Positions 12,701 to 25,508 of a stretch of 64,000 bases of DNA are shown one piece after another. Below the pieces are notes generated by a model. That model did no database searches. It had not been told where the DNA came from and saw only the letters and a program-made list of their open reading frames with translations. The translations under genes and the position numbers were made by a program. The stretch is from assembly GCA_961205875.1 (NCBI GenBank), contig OY540818.1:15784761-15848760 (forward strand), given 5' to 3'. Position 1 is the first letter of the stretch. Each line of letters opens with the position of its first letter. The stretch comes from Sialis fuliginosa. Lineage: Eukaryota > Arthropoda > Insecta > Megaloptera > Sialidae.

Positions 12701-14735
12701 TTGAAAATCGAGTAATCGCAACAAAAATAGATAGAGCGTAGTTTGGATCTATGCTTGTCTTTATTTTTTAATCATAAGTGTAAAAAAGTATTGTTTAGTT
12801 TATACCTCTATCTTCACTTTTGTGAATCAAATATAAATTATGTTAATTCAGAATACGTAGTTCATATCTCTATACCATATGTCACAGCTAAAATATTGAA
12901 GAAGAACATTAAGCTGTAATGTTACTTATTTCGTTACAATATATCTTATTATTACAATATTACCTTAAAACTCATTTCACTAAAAAATACCTGAAAATTA
13001 CTGACATATTTTAATCTTACTCTAAGAACTAAATTATTTAAAAATTATAAAATATTGTAAATTTTATTTTGCATAAAACTGCATTCATAACTCAAAAATG
13101 ATATTTGTGTGGGTTAATACATTAGTTCATTTATCCATTCTGTTAGAAATATTATGTAGATAGCAAATAGTTTTTCTTTTTGCCTTCATAAATAATTTTA
13201 ATGTTATTCCAAGCATTTCATTTTAATTAAACACACACTCTAAAAAAGTATCACTGGTGTAACACAAATAACATATATAAAACAAAAACATTAATAAAAA
13301 TGAAATTTTACATCTATGGAAAGAAGCTTTCGGTCACGGTTTCAAATATTATGTAGATATAATCTATTGCAGAATTTTTTTACATCAATTTAAAGTATTT
13401 TACTTAACAATACAATTTTTCGGTATAGCGAGCGAACCGTGGGAAAGACGATATGTTTTCGACGGTCACACTTTTTGTCGGTTTATGGCAAACAAAACGG
13501 CACCCCAGTTGGACGTTATTTTCATGAAAAAAGTGTTTTTTCAACGGAAAACCAAAGATGGAATTTAAATTGAAAAATTCATTTTTAATTGTAAAACACA
13601 CGACTGGTTTATATATAAACATTATAAATTTTAATGCTGTTCAGTTGTTAATACTACATACAGGGTGTATATTAATTAATCACAGTTTCGATATAGTTAA
13701 ACCAAAAATTAAATCAGGTACGTATTAAAAAAATACAATTGAAATTTTCTGATAAAATTGTCTAACAATGGAAATTATTTAAATTCTAAACAAAAAATGT
13801 GGTAGATCCGCAGATATCTGTTAGTATTGAATACAAAAATATGTTCTTAAAGATGAGATACTGAGTTGGGGATATAGAATGAACAAAAGATGCTGGTTTA
13901 ATAACCTTAATAAAATTTAAAGTCGTTGACAACTTGCAATGTCTGCTAAAAGAATATTGGCTCATTTTTATAAATTATGTTTAAAAGAATTGCTACATAA
14001 AACAAAAACTCTCGCGTCTAATTGATTAATTATACTTTCTCCATTTTTATTTTCGTCTGTTTACTTCGACGTAAAAACTAATTATACAATTGCATTTAAC
14101 AATTCGTCCAAATTACAAACGTTTTAAGTAATTATCTTTCATATTATTTTTAAGGCAAAATTATAGGTACTTTTTTATAATACCTATGCGATATTAATCA
14201 TTAATAATAAAAAAATTTTATGATTGTGAACTGTGATATATTCCAAAAACACATTTCTGTGGATTTGTATTGTAAAATTGGTCAATAAACAAATTTTATA
14301 CATAAAATTTGATACATATGTATTATTTCTGTTACTCAGTGTACAAATAAATTCATTTATCGCTAGAAAGTTCCGACAACGCTAATGTATAAATAAATTA
14401 TTGTTTCCATTCTTACAAAAACACCCGAATCTCCGTCTGGGAATAGTAAAAATGTCGTATATTCTAATTTGAGGTACAATTTAAACTGTGGGTTGACAGT
14501 TCACAGTTGCGTTAGCTTTTTAGCTCCGTGTTTTTACTATTCCTTTCACTTTGAGCACAAAAAGAACAAAGTATAAATTATTAGGAACTTATTAATTGAT
14601 ATATAACATACAATATTTCACTTGTGTTTATTACATTTTCTTTCTAATGTAAGTTACTTACATTCAGTTAGTAATATTAAACTCAAAATATTTTGTTCTT
14701 TGTTTTATATAAAATACACTTACTGAAATTAGTTC
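12701..14735. other. No gene seen; AT-rich intron sequence
   Basis: No exon, RNA gene or clear repeat boundary. A short run tacagggtgtatattaatta at 13661 resembles the CAGGGTG terminal motif of the element at 54021 but has no partner. Confidence 0.4.
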
Positions 14736-16015
14736 AATAAATTATTTTTAATATTTTAATATTTTTCTTCAAAATGTACTAACTGGAAATCTGTTTGAAT
14801 TTTATGGTATGTTGTGACTTATCAAGTCATATTTTTTACTTTCTGTTGTAATTCTATAACTGAATTATATTTCAATTTGCAAGAAAAAAGTAGAGATTTC
14901 AATCCTTAAAATGTAGTTTTATTTTTTGCCCCTAGCAATATTATAATGACTATTAATGTTTTTTTCTTCAGAAAATGTTTTATTTGTTATTATAATTTTT
15001 TTAACCCAAATTTGAACCCGAACCATAAATAAAGTTCGGTTCAAGTCCTCTTGTTACATTTATCCTGTATATGTAAATATTAAATTAAAAGCCATATAAA
15101 AATTAGGTATATACATCTACAATTTCCGTCTTCAATTAAAGTTTAAACATCAAAACCTTTATCTGATTAAAGTTACGAATACTCTTTGACAACAAATGGA
15201 CTGTTCATAAGCCCGAAAGAACATACACATATCAGACCCATTCTCTGTAATCCAGTTGACGCATGACCTTTTGACCTTTTGTGTGGATAGCACAGGTGCG
15301 CTTCAATGTACATGTATGTGTGTCAAACGTCAGAGAGAAAAGTTTGCTGTATTTCTCAATGAAAAACATTTTCATTCTAACTTTTCCCTGTCTTTGACAG
15401 AAGTGCAGGTACATAGAAATGTTAGTTTCTTTTCAAATCAAATCAATTTGTTTAAAAGAATTAAGTTGAATTTATGTTTTTTGAAACTGTTTATTATTAA
15501 TTGTAATCAGGGACTTGAACCTGAACCCGAACCCGAACCGTAAACCCAAATAAACCCGTATTTTTTATTAACCTGAACCCGAACCGAACCCCTATTATAT
15601 CTCAAAGTCAACGAACCTGAATCTGAACCCGAACCTTTTCATGGATAACCGGTAACCATATATTGTTAAAAGGTTCAATAAATTATTTTTAATATTTTAA
15701 TATTTTCCTCCATTAATTTTTAAAAAAGATTGTAAAATGTATCTAGTAATACTGGAAATCTGTTTGAATTTTATCGTATGATGTGACTTATCAAGTCAAC
15801 TACTGAAATTTGTATATTTTTTACTTTATTTTTTAATTCTATAACTTAATTACATTTCAATTTGCAAAAAAAATCTGAAAAATAGAAATTTCAATCTTTA
15901 AAATGTACCTAATTTTATTTTTTGCCTTTTTTCTAGCAATATTTTAATGGCTATTAATGTTTTTGTTTTTTTTTCAGAAAATGTTTTATTTGTTAATTAT
16001 AATTTTTTTTCGAAC
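14736..16015 (+). repeat. Diverged direct duplication, ~930 bp apart
   Basis: Segment 14736-15010 recurs at 15668-16015 in the same order: aataaattatttttaatatt, tggaaatctgtttgaatttt, gtgacttatcaagtca, and gaaaatgttttatttgtta. The second copy carries insertions (aaaaaagattgtaaaatg and a few others), so the duplication is old. Between the copies lies the hexamer repeat at 15505-15650. Confidence 0.7.
15505..15650 (+). repeat. Degenerate ACCCGA hexamer repeat
   Basis: A run of gaacctgaacccgaacccga is followed by interrupted aaccc / gaaccgaaccc units and a last cluster ctgaatctgaacccgaacc. Single units occur at 15015 and 16045 at the equivalent ends of the flanking duplicates. It is not the insect telomere motif TTAGG/CCTAA. 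Confidence 0.65.
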
Positions 16016-16229
16016 AAAATAATTTATGTCAATTACAAACTTAAACCCGAATCGCACGGTCTTATTTTTTACTCACCCTGTATATAGCAAATATGGATAC
16101 CTAATTTTCACTACCAAAATATTTACCTATGTAAAAAGGAATAAAAATTGAATAAATTTATGTTCGACAGCCAAAAAACTACATCTCAAAAAACCATTAC
16201 AATACAATTTCCCGCCATAAAAAATTAAA

Positions 16230-16520
16230 ATAAATTTGAATTCTCTCACCCACACAAAAAATACCGCGTATGTGGATACCTCTGTTCTTCGCGCAAAATA
16301 TTTTTACGATGCAAATTGGAAGAAACGAAATCTACATACGTTGAAAATAGCAGTAGAGAAACGCTACTTCAGAGCGTACCCGAACGTTTAATATGTCCAC
16401 GGGGACCCGTACGTCTCGCCACATAATGATTCACGAATAGAGGTAAAGCCCCAACTAGTTTTACACACTCCGCCAAGTCCCCCCAAAACTCCAGTGTATC
16501 CATAGTTTGTTGCCACTGTA
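16230..16520. other. Less AT-rich island, nature unknown
   Basis: Stretches such as agcgtacccgaacgtttaat and cacggggacccgtacgtctc stand out from the AT-rich surroundings. One + frame is open for about 50 codons and ends in TAA near 16392, but it has no recognisable motif and no convincing splice sites. No copy elsewhere in the window. Confidence 0.3.
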
Positions 16521-16634
16521 AATTTTACTATATTACCAACATGCTTGAGTTGTCTGGATATTTGTAGAATATGAACTTACTTCTTTTTTGCTCCATTTTA
16601 CACTGTTTTAATGAAGGCACATACTACATAATAA

Positions 16635-17041
16635 TAAGGTAAAGGCACCAGTTATGATCGCTATAAGAGCAAGATTTCGGTTTTTTTGATTAATAGGCTT
16701 GTTTTTTGTAATTCTCATAAACTCATGTTACTAATAAAACAAGTAACTCTTTATTTAATCAATTTAATTACCAAAGTCCGCAAATATAGTTTGTTTTTTT
16801 AAATTACAGCCATTTATTTTATTCATGTTTTTTCTCCAGTAATGGCAAAGATACAACCAGTAATGAGCACGCAGTGATGGACACTTGTTAATGATTACAA
16901 AATGATAAGTACTACGACAAAAAAGATATAAAAGAAAAAATCGTCTTTGAAACAATGTAAAGCAGTTGCTATGATAATATAATAATTAATAAATAAATTA
17001 TACTAATAATTAGTTTAAATGTCCACCATTTTGACACCAAT
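16635..17041 (-). mobile_element. MITE family M1, reverse copy
   Basis: Begins taaggtaaaggcaccagtta and carries ctcataaactcatgttacta, acaagtaactctttatttaa, and tgatggacacttgttaatga. These are the reverse complement of 26971-27386. The far end (ggcaccagtcttgg type) is missing, so the copy is truncated on its right. Confidence 0.7.
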
Positions 17042-17950
17042 ATTCTATATAACTATATTCATCCACATTCAACTACCACCATATATCTTACGTAAAATAG
17101 AATAATATGTCTTATATATATAACCCACCTATTATAACAAAATTTGACGATGATCGTAAGGTTTCATTCCGGATGTCGGTAACATCTCTATCTACATTAC
17201 CAACACCACACAAGTGCGTTTTACAACAAAATTCCCCAGTTATTGCTGCTGCATTTACGTGCCCCATGTTTTATTTCCTACCTGTCTAAAATGTATTAAT
17301 CCTCGAGTTCCCATCATTCTTGTGATAAATTTAATCGCCCTTGAAGAGAAGAGTGTCTTCTCAAACTTGCCCCACTAATAAAAAAGTTTTGGTATTGTTA
17401 TTAATTGAGTTAATGGCTTTACGGCAAAATGACGTGGTATCACACAATGTTACTCTGGAGTTATTAATACTGATGGGTGTTTAACAGGTAATTTGATTTT
17501 GTGGGGTTTAATTCTATAGAGTATAATAACTTTGTTTGAATTGCTCATTTATCTGTCCGAGTTTGATTTGCTTTTTGTTTCGTGTTTTTTTTAGTTTATT
17601 TAATTATAAATTTTTCTTTATAATTGTAAATCGAAAGTATTTTTACAAACTCTAAAACAATTTTAGAAGCGTATTTTTAAAACTATCTTATGAAATGGTT
17701 TAATTTATGATTATTATTCCAGTTGTTTTTTTAAACCATGGGGTGTTGTTTGATCAAAAGAATTTATAATACTACACAGTGCTTTCCTTACTTTATGGGT
17801 AAATTAATACAAATCTGTGGATTCAGTTAATAAATAATTTTAAAATATTATTAGAATATTCGTCTTTATGCGCAACTCAAACATTTTAATCAAAAATAGC
17901 ATTTAATATTAATTTACACGCTGAGTGATAAAACTATAATACCTCTACGT
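17042..17950. other. No gene seen; AT-rich intron sequence
   Basis: No repeat boundary or coding motif recognised. Confidence 0.4.
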
Positions 17951-18684
17951 CTTATTTTCTTGTATTTTAGTCAATATATGTATGACGAGTTGAAGTTCAC
18001 TGCAGGAAATTTCACTAAAAAATTTCGAATTTTTGATTTCGTTAAAAGTATGTTTATTGTATAGAAAATGACGTGAAAAGTTTTTTGTTTTAAACCGCAG
18101 GTCTGTATCTCAAACCGTTCTCGAGATATAGCCTCTCAGAGTTGCAGTTTTTTCAAAATTTTGAAGAAAAATGGCTCTAACTTTTGAACGCGTAGTCGAA
18201 ATTGATTTTAGTTGACGGATTTGGAATCAGCGTATCAAAATCTATATAATGACATGTATAATACCTTAAAACTCGAAAAAAAAAAATTCACGAAAAATAG
18301 AAAAAATTCAAAGGGGTATACCTTAAAAATATGTCGATTTTTAGCCAAAATTTTTTTGTCGGATTTTAAAGTATTATACATGTCATTATATAGATTTTGA
18401 CACGCTGATTTCAAATCCGTCAACTAAAATCAATTCCGACCACGTGTTCAAAAGTTATGGCCTTTTTTCTCCAAAAATTTGAAAAAACTAAAACTTTGAG
18501 AGGCTATATCTCGAGAACGGTTTGAGATACAGACCTGCGGTTTGAAACAAACAACTTTTCGCGTCATTTTCTATACAATAAACATACTTTTAACGTAATA
18601 AAAAATTCGAAATTTTTTAGTGAAATTTCCTGCAGTGAACTTCAACTCGTCATACAAATATCGACTAAAATACAAGAAAATAAG
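17951..18684. repeat. Palindromic fold-back element, 734 bp, copy 1
   Basis: The left arm starts cttattttcttgtattttag and the right arm ends ctaaaatacaagaaaataag; the centre is near 18317. Arms share gagttgaagttcactgcagg / cctgcagtgaacttcaactc and tctcaaaccgttctcgagat / atctcgagaacggtttgaga. The loop is only a few bases. Open frames on both strands (from about 18212 and 18423) are mirror images of one another and are not genes. The same 734 bp forms the core of 43440-44505. Confidence 0.9.
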
Positions 18685-18699
18685 GGTCCCTGAACCAAA

Positions 18700-18763
18700 A
18701 ATATAAGATTAAATACTAAGTCATATCCCCCCCCCTCATCGCAAAAAGCTATCTACGCCACTG
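18700..18763 (-). mobile_element. hAT-like terminal fragment (CAGTGGCGTAGATAG)
   Basis: Ends agctatctacgccactg after a C-run (tatccccccccctcatcgca). It is the reverse complement of a common hAT MITE end, like those at 51601 and 59301. No partner end is visible. Confidence 0.45.
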
Positions 18764-19074
18764 ATTGTACCTTGTTCATTGCTAGATCAAAATAGTAAAA
18801 TTGTTATTCTAACATTTGTAAATATTGATTTTGTGATATTTCATTTATCATTTAAATTCGTGTTTTACAAACAAGTTTGATTAATGGCAACATGTAATCA
18901 ATCAACTAAAAACTCTGTTACGTGAAAGATAATGAAATATAAAGAATGAATGAATAAAATTTAAACGAATATTAATTGAATTGAATACTATTTTCACATT
19001 TAGACTTTATTAATCATTTACATTTATATTAATTTTTGTGACTTTTAAAAAATGTTAAAAATTACTATCTAAGG

Positions 19075-19700
19075 ATGACTGCACACGTCCGGTTTTCGTA
19101 TCAGGTTCCCTGACGCGGTTACCGGATCAGGAAACCTGACAAGCCCCGCACATGTACGGTTGATTGTGTTTTAATTTGCTCAGTTCGGTAGTGTTAGTGA
19201 GAAAGACAACATGAACGATGACTAACTATTCAGTTGCTTTTTGACTGTCGCAAGTGAAAAAAATAACGTTAGAAAATATTTTTTAACTCAATCGTTCCCG
19301 AGGTTTTTTTTTGTTACCGATATTGTTGATTTTTCTGTCATCAATTTATACCTTTCTATGTATACTAAAACTCCAGAACGTTGGTAATTCCATTGTTGAT
19401 GTATTCAGTCCAATACTCGAAAATAAGTATGATTTCAAACCCATTCGAATTAAAATAATCTTATATCAAACGCAAAATCTTAATAAAAGCGCTCTGTTAC
19501 ATATATGTAACGCTGGGCACAATTGGGTTATTAATATATCTCCTAAACTTTATTAAAAATTAATTTAATTGCTTTTTTGACTGATACATTGTTCATTTTG
19601 CTGATCTTCTAGCTCCAATAATAACTAATGAAAGTGATAACAATAGCTACTTTTCGTTTGGATATAATAAAAAAAACCGTACATGTGCGGAGACCATAGC
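19075..19700. repeat. Possible terminal-repeat element with internal hairpin
   Basis: The left end gcacacgtccggtttt faces aaaaaccgtacatgtgcgga on the right; a third related run, ccgcacatgtacggttgatt, lies inside. A compact hairpin at 19101-19139 pairs tcaggttccctga with tcaggaaacctga across a 13-nt loop. Confidence 0.35.
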
Positions 19701-19859
19701 AAAAACATGTTAAATTCGCCTTCAAGTTGCCTGATTAAGTTTAATACGCCATATGTATATAATGCTATTTCTACTCGTTTCTTTCTTTTTTATTAGACAT
19801 AAAAAGCAACAGATTGCTGTTTTTTTCTGTAATATACATTCTTACATATTATAAAACGC

Positions 19860-20060
19860 AACATCTGTCTGTCTGTCTGTCTGCTAGTGCGCTTATAACT
19901 CGAGAATCACTTGTTCTTCAGATTTGAGTACATATTTTATTGCGTTAGGTAATATAAGGAATAAACATTGACGATAATAATAGTAAATCAAGTCGGAAAA
20001 AAGTTTGTCGCCAACGCGCTCTTTTGCAATACGCTGCCTAAACCGTTTAATATTGAACAA
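19860..20060. repeat. CTGT microsatellite and repeat-like tail
   Basis: catctgtctgtctgtctgtc is followed by cgcttataactcgagaatca, a context typical of retroelement tails in insects. No partner is recognised in the window. Confidence 0.35.
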
Positions 20061-20657
20061 AATAATGTAGTAAAGAATTGTTTAGAATAAAAAGATCTAA
20101 AATAAACTCCGCGATACCATATATCTAGTGCACTATAAAAACAATTTATAAAAAATCAATTTTTTAACATTATACTCAAATTGCAATCGATAAACCAATC
20201 TTTTGGGAAACGTTACAAATTATTCAAAAAGACGTTAATACTGAATTTCACAAAACCGATTTATTTTTACGTGACAAACTTCATACATAGCTGATCAAAT
20301 ATTAATGTTTGAAAAAACTGTAGCATAAACATATAAGTTTCTCCACGAGCATTAGGAGATTATCGTCCACTTTCGGAATAACCGGTTCGACGCGGTTTCT
20401 CCGGTAATGCAAACTTTAGAGGTAAAGATAAGTCGATACCACAAATGCTACTATCGATATTTTAAATAAATTGCTGAAACAAATATTATTATTAATTAAT
20501 TATAGTTATTTGGTGCAGAATTTCCTAATTGAAAACATTTTAAATATTTATACCATGACAAAAAGATCACAGATTTTTATTTTATAAGCAGAGTTTTGAA
20601 AACTAGTGCCACAATTATGTACCTACTTAGAAGTGTTTTTTCTCAATATTACTACAA

Positions 20658-21034
20658 TAGTAGAGGGAATAGAGGCAAAAGAGTGATGAATAGTGATGCA
20701 TTCGGGAAGTAGGATTTTCTCTTTATATGTTCCAAGATTATTTAACAGATTTTGGTATATGTTCACAAGAAAGTACATAAAAAATCTACAATTAAAATAA
20801 AAAATTTACCCTACGACGTTTCCTCATTAATCAACCGGAGATATTTCAAAAACAGTATTGCGATACACTCGAAATGTATCAAAAATACACAATTATGCAA
20901 TTTTCTCGGGACGCACATGGCCGAGTTTACCAAATTTTTGATTTTCAACTAATCTTGGAACATATAAAGAGAAAATAAAAAAAAATCCAACTTCCCGAAT
21001 GCAACACTTCAAAATGCTAATTTCCCTCTACTAT
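20658..21034. mobile_element. MITE with ~80-bp terminal inverted repeats, 377 bp
   Basis: Left end tagtagagggaa and right end ttccctctacta are inverted. Inner blocks gcattcgggaagtaggattt / atccaacttcccgaatgc and tctctttatatgttccaaga / tcttggaacatataaagaga pair well. The middle is unique. The superfamily is not determined. Confidence 0.75.
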
Positions 21035-21487
21035 AACTATGTTGATTCGAACAATCTAAATACAATTTCTAATCTCGGAAAGTGCTTTAAAACTAATCTT
21101 TTTCAAACAAACAAATGCCAAATTTAGTATGATTTAAAAACAAGCTATCTATCCCCTCGAATATGTGAAAATCCAGCTTTGTGAAGTCCGATCTGCTTAT
21201 TGAATTTTAAAGCTCCTGAAACACTCACGCACAGACAAAATTGAAGTATTACGTAATGTGCTGCTATGTATTCGAGGTTTATAATCTGATACGTCAACCC
21301 TCCCAAATGGTTAAATCAGTGACGTTCGTAACTATATATTTTATATGACATTTTTAATAATAATAGTTGAGACATTCATATCTAGTAATAATAAGTAAGT
21401 AATATAATTATCACTGTCAGATATATTTGCATGAATAAATATACTTATGATATCAATAAATAAGTAATAAATTTTAGATGCTTAAAT

Positions 21488-21964
21488 AAGGTACTGGCAC
21501 CAGTCTTGGATATGACCCTAGTAATGGCTATTTTTTAATTAAATGTACCGAATAAGAAATATTTGTTGATATTTGATTACTACCATTTCTGAATATTAAT
21601 CTATATACATTTAACTGTCTTATAGGTGCCAAAATAGTGGACATTTAAACTAATTATTAGAATTATTCATTTATTAATTATTATATGTATTATCATAGCT
21701 GCTTTACATTGTTTCAAATTTGAAGATTCTTTCTTTTATATCTTTTGTGTCGTAGTACTCATCATTTTGTAATCATTAACAAGTATCCATCACTGCGTGT
21801 TTATGACTGGTTTTACTTTATCCATTACTGGAGAAAATACATAAACAAAATAAAAGGCTATAATTTAAAACACAAACTCTATTTGCGGACTGGTAATTAA
21901 ATTGATTAAATAAAGAGTCACTTGTTTTATTAGTAACATGAGTTCATGATAATTACAAAATAGA
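21488..21964 (+). mobile_element. MITE family M1, copy
   Basis: Starts aaggtactggcaccagtctt and carries ttttaattaaatgtaccgaa, gatatttgattactaccatt, gtggacatttaaactaatta, tgtcgtagtactcatcattt, and gagtcacttgttttattagt. It lacks the terminal actggtgccttta end present in the copy at 26971. Confidence 0.75.
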
Positions 21965-21969
21965 AGCCC

Positions 21970-24570
21970 GTCAATCACAAAAACAGTAAACCTTTGTCTT
22001 TTCTATTAACGTAGTATATTATTCTACTGCACCAGATCTTAAACGCGTTGCACATTTTCGTATTTAAAAACTCATTCCTTCTCGTTCTACTCTCTAGTAT
22101 ATCGCATAACACGTTTATTCTCAAGTAAATTGCTTCAACAGTGATTAAAAAATAAATTACGATAGTTATTTTATGTAGAAAAAATGCGGTATCCTTTAAA
22201 ATATGTGACCCGCTACTGAAATCAAAGGCTTTTCATTGGACATATATTTAGTCTATAATTCTACCATCAGTATGCGAGAAAGATATACAATGAATTGTAT
22301 TATATATTTTTCATGTTTGTTTTCAGATGGTATTATCCTTTGATTCCACTTTCATTTTGTCGTTTATAAATTTGTAACGAATTATAAATAAAGTATAATA
22401 CGCAGAAACGACTTGTAACAATTTAAATCTAGAAGTCCGATTGATATCTACATACTTAGGTTATTTTTAAACTACGCCTTCCTCTGCTATATTGGGGAGG
22501 TAACTTCGTAAACGAAATGCAGGGAGTTTCCGTTAACTTTGAAAGCTTATATATTATATATATCTGGAAGTTATAACAAAAAATGAATATATGTCTCATA
22601 TGTCTATTTTTTTTTTAATGTTAACCCTTCATTCTTAAACTCTTAAATACAAAAACATAAAAAAGTTAAGTCACAAATGAAGTATTGTAATTAGTATCTT
22701 TCTATTCGGAAAAAATTGTACAGGAGTGTAGGGAAAAATCTACCCCCTATTTTTTTATATAGTGAATTATTATTATCGTTAAACGGTTATAGATAGCTTA
22801 TATACTCTCATTTTTAATCTTTCAAAAAGTTAATAATCCTAGAATTTTGTAAACATAGCCGACTATTTTCTACATTTTTCTTGTGCCACTTTGAGATTTA
22901 TTATTAATTCAAAAATTTTCACAAAGGAAAAAAATTATACACTACACTATTTCTGCAATAACAATACAATTTCTACACAAAAACTGTAATAAAATATTTG
23001 ATCAACGGCATAGTTCTAAATATAACATTCATTTCAATTTTGTTTTGCTTATATAGCGGTTTGTAAGTATATAGTGATATCCATGGGACTAAAAATGAAT
23101 TATGCTTCCAGAATACTAAAACCATTGAACTTGTATTATACAGGCAGTTGCGTATACAAGGGGTAGGTCAAGGGGTCAGACCCCTCCCAAGATTTAAAAA
23201 GATACACGAGATATTATGAAGAAATCATAAAGTTATTTAAAGTAGTCAGATGAATTCAAATCACTATTGTATGTAATAATAAATTTTAAACTACAAAATC
23301 ATTTGAATAAAAAATGTATATTATGGCATTTTATTATTTTTAATATACATACTTAATTAATATTGAGCATCGTTAAAGCAATTATTTAGTTATAGGAAAT
23401 TGATTTGACTTAATTTCTGGTTGCTATATTGTATATCTCTCTCTACTACTGTTTATTGCAAAATTTGAATCAAGAAAATGTTTGTTAACTAATATCTCGA
23501 AAACAACAGCTCTAAATAAATTTTGAATTACAGATTATTAACTAGCGAATGTTTCAGCATACTGTTCTGGAACAATAAAATATTTGTAGATTTATTATAT
23601 GTTTTTCAGCAGTTATCATGAATCAGTAATACCAACTAAAGAATCATTTCTCTATGTTATTTGAATGGGAAACGGGACCCCCCTTTGCGGCACCTTTTAA
23701 AATTGAACTACAGGATAATGAGGATTTATTTTAGGTTATAAACTAACTTGTTTCGTAACGAAAGGGAATTTTTTTTGTCATAGTAAAAAAAATATATAAA
23801 TCCAATAACATGATCCTGTTGCCGTTTAGAAAAACGTTCATGACGTCATAGTTATGAAGTCATTAAAAATGCTGTCTAAAAAGTGTTTGAATTTCCTACT
23901 GAAATTTTAATAAAATTGTTTTTTAATCATCTTAACCTTGTATATCTTGCGCGGATAGTATAAATATTTTATTTCGCAAAAATAACGGCATATCTGAGGA
24001 TAAATAAAAATCATTTTAATAATGAATCAAAATTGAATGTATGTAGGCAATTTACTGTAAATCACAGGCAGTAAATATAAATTTCTAAGCAACAATATTC
24101 CATTCATGTTTTAGTCTTTCATATATGCTTCAATAAAAACAACCTATAAAAATATAGCTATTCGCATAGATGTAGATACTACAAGACGGCTGTGACTCTA
24201 TGGTAGTGGGGGAAAGGCAAAGCAATGATTTGATAGAGGTAGTGGGGATAGCCTTGACCGCCCACGCCACACGGTCGATAAGGTAGGCAACGCTGTTATA
24301 ACACGTTGTCATTCCGTACACCTGAACCGCCCGCTGTATAAAAACGGAACAATTTATGCTGAGTTTTAATAATTAATTTGCGTACGTGATTTATTGTGAT
24401 GTCACATAAAAAAATGTTTCCTGATCTTCCCAAACAATATGTCATGTTGTACAATGTATTGAAATAATAATTTTATTTTTGGTGGAATACCTTTAACATG
24501 CCAGAAAAATGGCATAGATATAGTTTATTTAATTATTCTGAAATAATTTTATGAGCGATAAGTACAATCA
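21970..24570. other. No gene seen; AT-rich, one island at 24170-24340
   Basis: Mostly featureless. The interval 24170-24340 is less AT-rich (gggatagccttgaccgccca, gtacacctgaaccgcccgct) and contains, on the minus strand, a run gtggcgtgggcggtcaaggc reminiscent of a tRNA-type A box in SINEs. No B box follows, so this is not called. Confidence 0.35.
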
Positions 24571-24574
24571 GCGA

Positions 24575-24715
24575 CTTAAAATAAGTGTTGCCATGTGTAC
24601 CTCATAAAATACATAGCATTTACATTATTATACATTTATTACCACTGCTTTAAAACATTCATAACAATTTGACATCTAGCAGATAGCGTTAGCTGGAAGC
24701 TAATTTGCATTTGCA
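24575..24715 (-). mobile_element. MITE fragment, family of 49596-49849
   Basis: Its right end, agcgttagctggaagctaat, and the inner blocks gtacaatcagcgacttaaaa and tacattattatacatttatt are the reverse complement of the element at 49596. Only one terminal repeat is present. Confidence 0.7.
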
Positions 24716-24772
24716 CTCAAGCAATCTTCTTTATAATACCGCGCATAAATATTCACCTCAGGTTGCATAAAG

Positions 24773-24960
24773 CAAAATTAACCACAATTAGTTAATCAGT
24801 TGTTTTCAAACCATGATTAATGTTAATTCTAAACTTAATCTCAATTTGTAAATGAACAATTCACTAAATATATCATAACCGTGATTGTTTTTTAAAATTG
24901 GCGTAGTAATGGTTTTAAAACAACTGATTAACTAATTGTGATTAATTTTGCTTTGTGCAA
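24773..24960. mobile_element. MITE with ~52-bp terminal inverted repeats, 188 bp
   Basis: Left end ttgcataaagcaaaattaac and right end gattaattttgctttgtgca are inverted. The arms continue through acaattagttaatcagttgt / caactgattaactaattgt. The interior is short and AT-rich. Target duplication not clear. Confidence 0.8.
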
Positions 24961-25445
24961 TCCAAAGTCAGTCTCATTCTGTTAATATTCAATATTAAAT
25001 AAACTGCAAAACCATGAGATGCAAAGTATGTATACCTAGAATATGTGTACTATTGTACATGCATTGGTTAGAATTGTAAGAATTTAAAATTCAATTTTCA
25101 CGTTGTTAAGGTCAGACCACTATCATAAATATTTGAATTATATAGCAAAACACTGCTTCCTGTTACAGTGAAATTGTGTATAATATATAAAGGAGCCTGT
25201 GAAACGAGAGAACAATTCAATATCTTTACACAAATATATGCGCTTCTATATATTTATTCAAATAATGATTCTGGACTTTAAAACACGTCATTTACGTTAG
25301 TAAAAACAGCGCCTTTCAAAAAATTTAATTTGATACATAATGTAGAGAATAGAAAATAATATTATCTATAGTTTATGTCCCATTCATTTTATTCCATCTT
25401 TTATTAGTTTGTCAGAAATATGTTTTAATAAAATAAAAATCAAGT

Positions 25446-25508
25446 GCACTGTTCACTATCAGTATTACGTATAAGAAAGTCTCGTGGCTCCCATGGCAGA
25501 TATTTTTC
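25446..25508 (+). repeat. 60-bp dispersed repeat, copy 1
   Basis: cactgttcactatcagtatt, acgtataagaaagtctcgtg and gctcccatggcagatatttt. The same block occurs twice in tandem at 29521-29640 and, more diverged, at 41925-41990. Confidence 0.65.

Noticed and set aside
15505-15650. Interstitial telomere
   Set aside because: The hexamer is ACCCGA/GGGTTC-like and not the insect TTAGG.
18212-18423. Overlapping 62-codon frames on both strands starting MTDLES/MTDLKS, repeated at 43867-44078
   Set aside because: They are mirror images produced by the palindromes; both strands read nearly the same peptide. No independent coding evidence.
24130-24321. 63-codon minus frame in a G+C-richer segment
   Set aside because: No motif and no splice context; an A-box-like string was noted but no B box.
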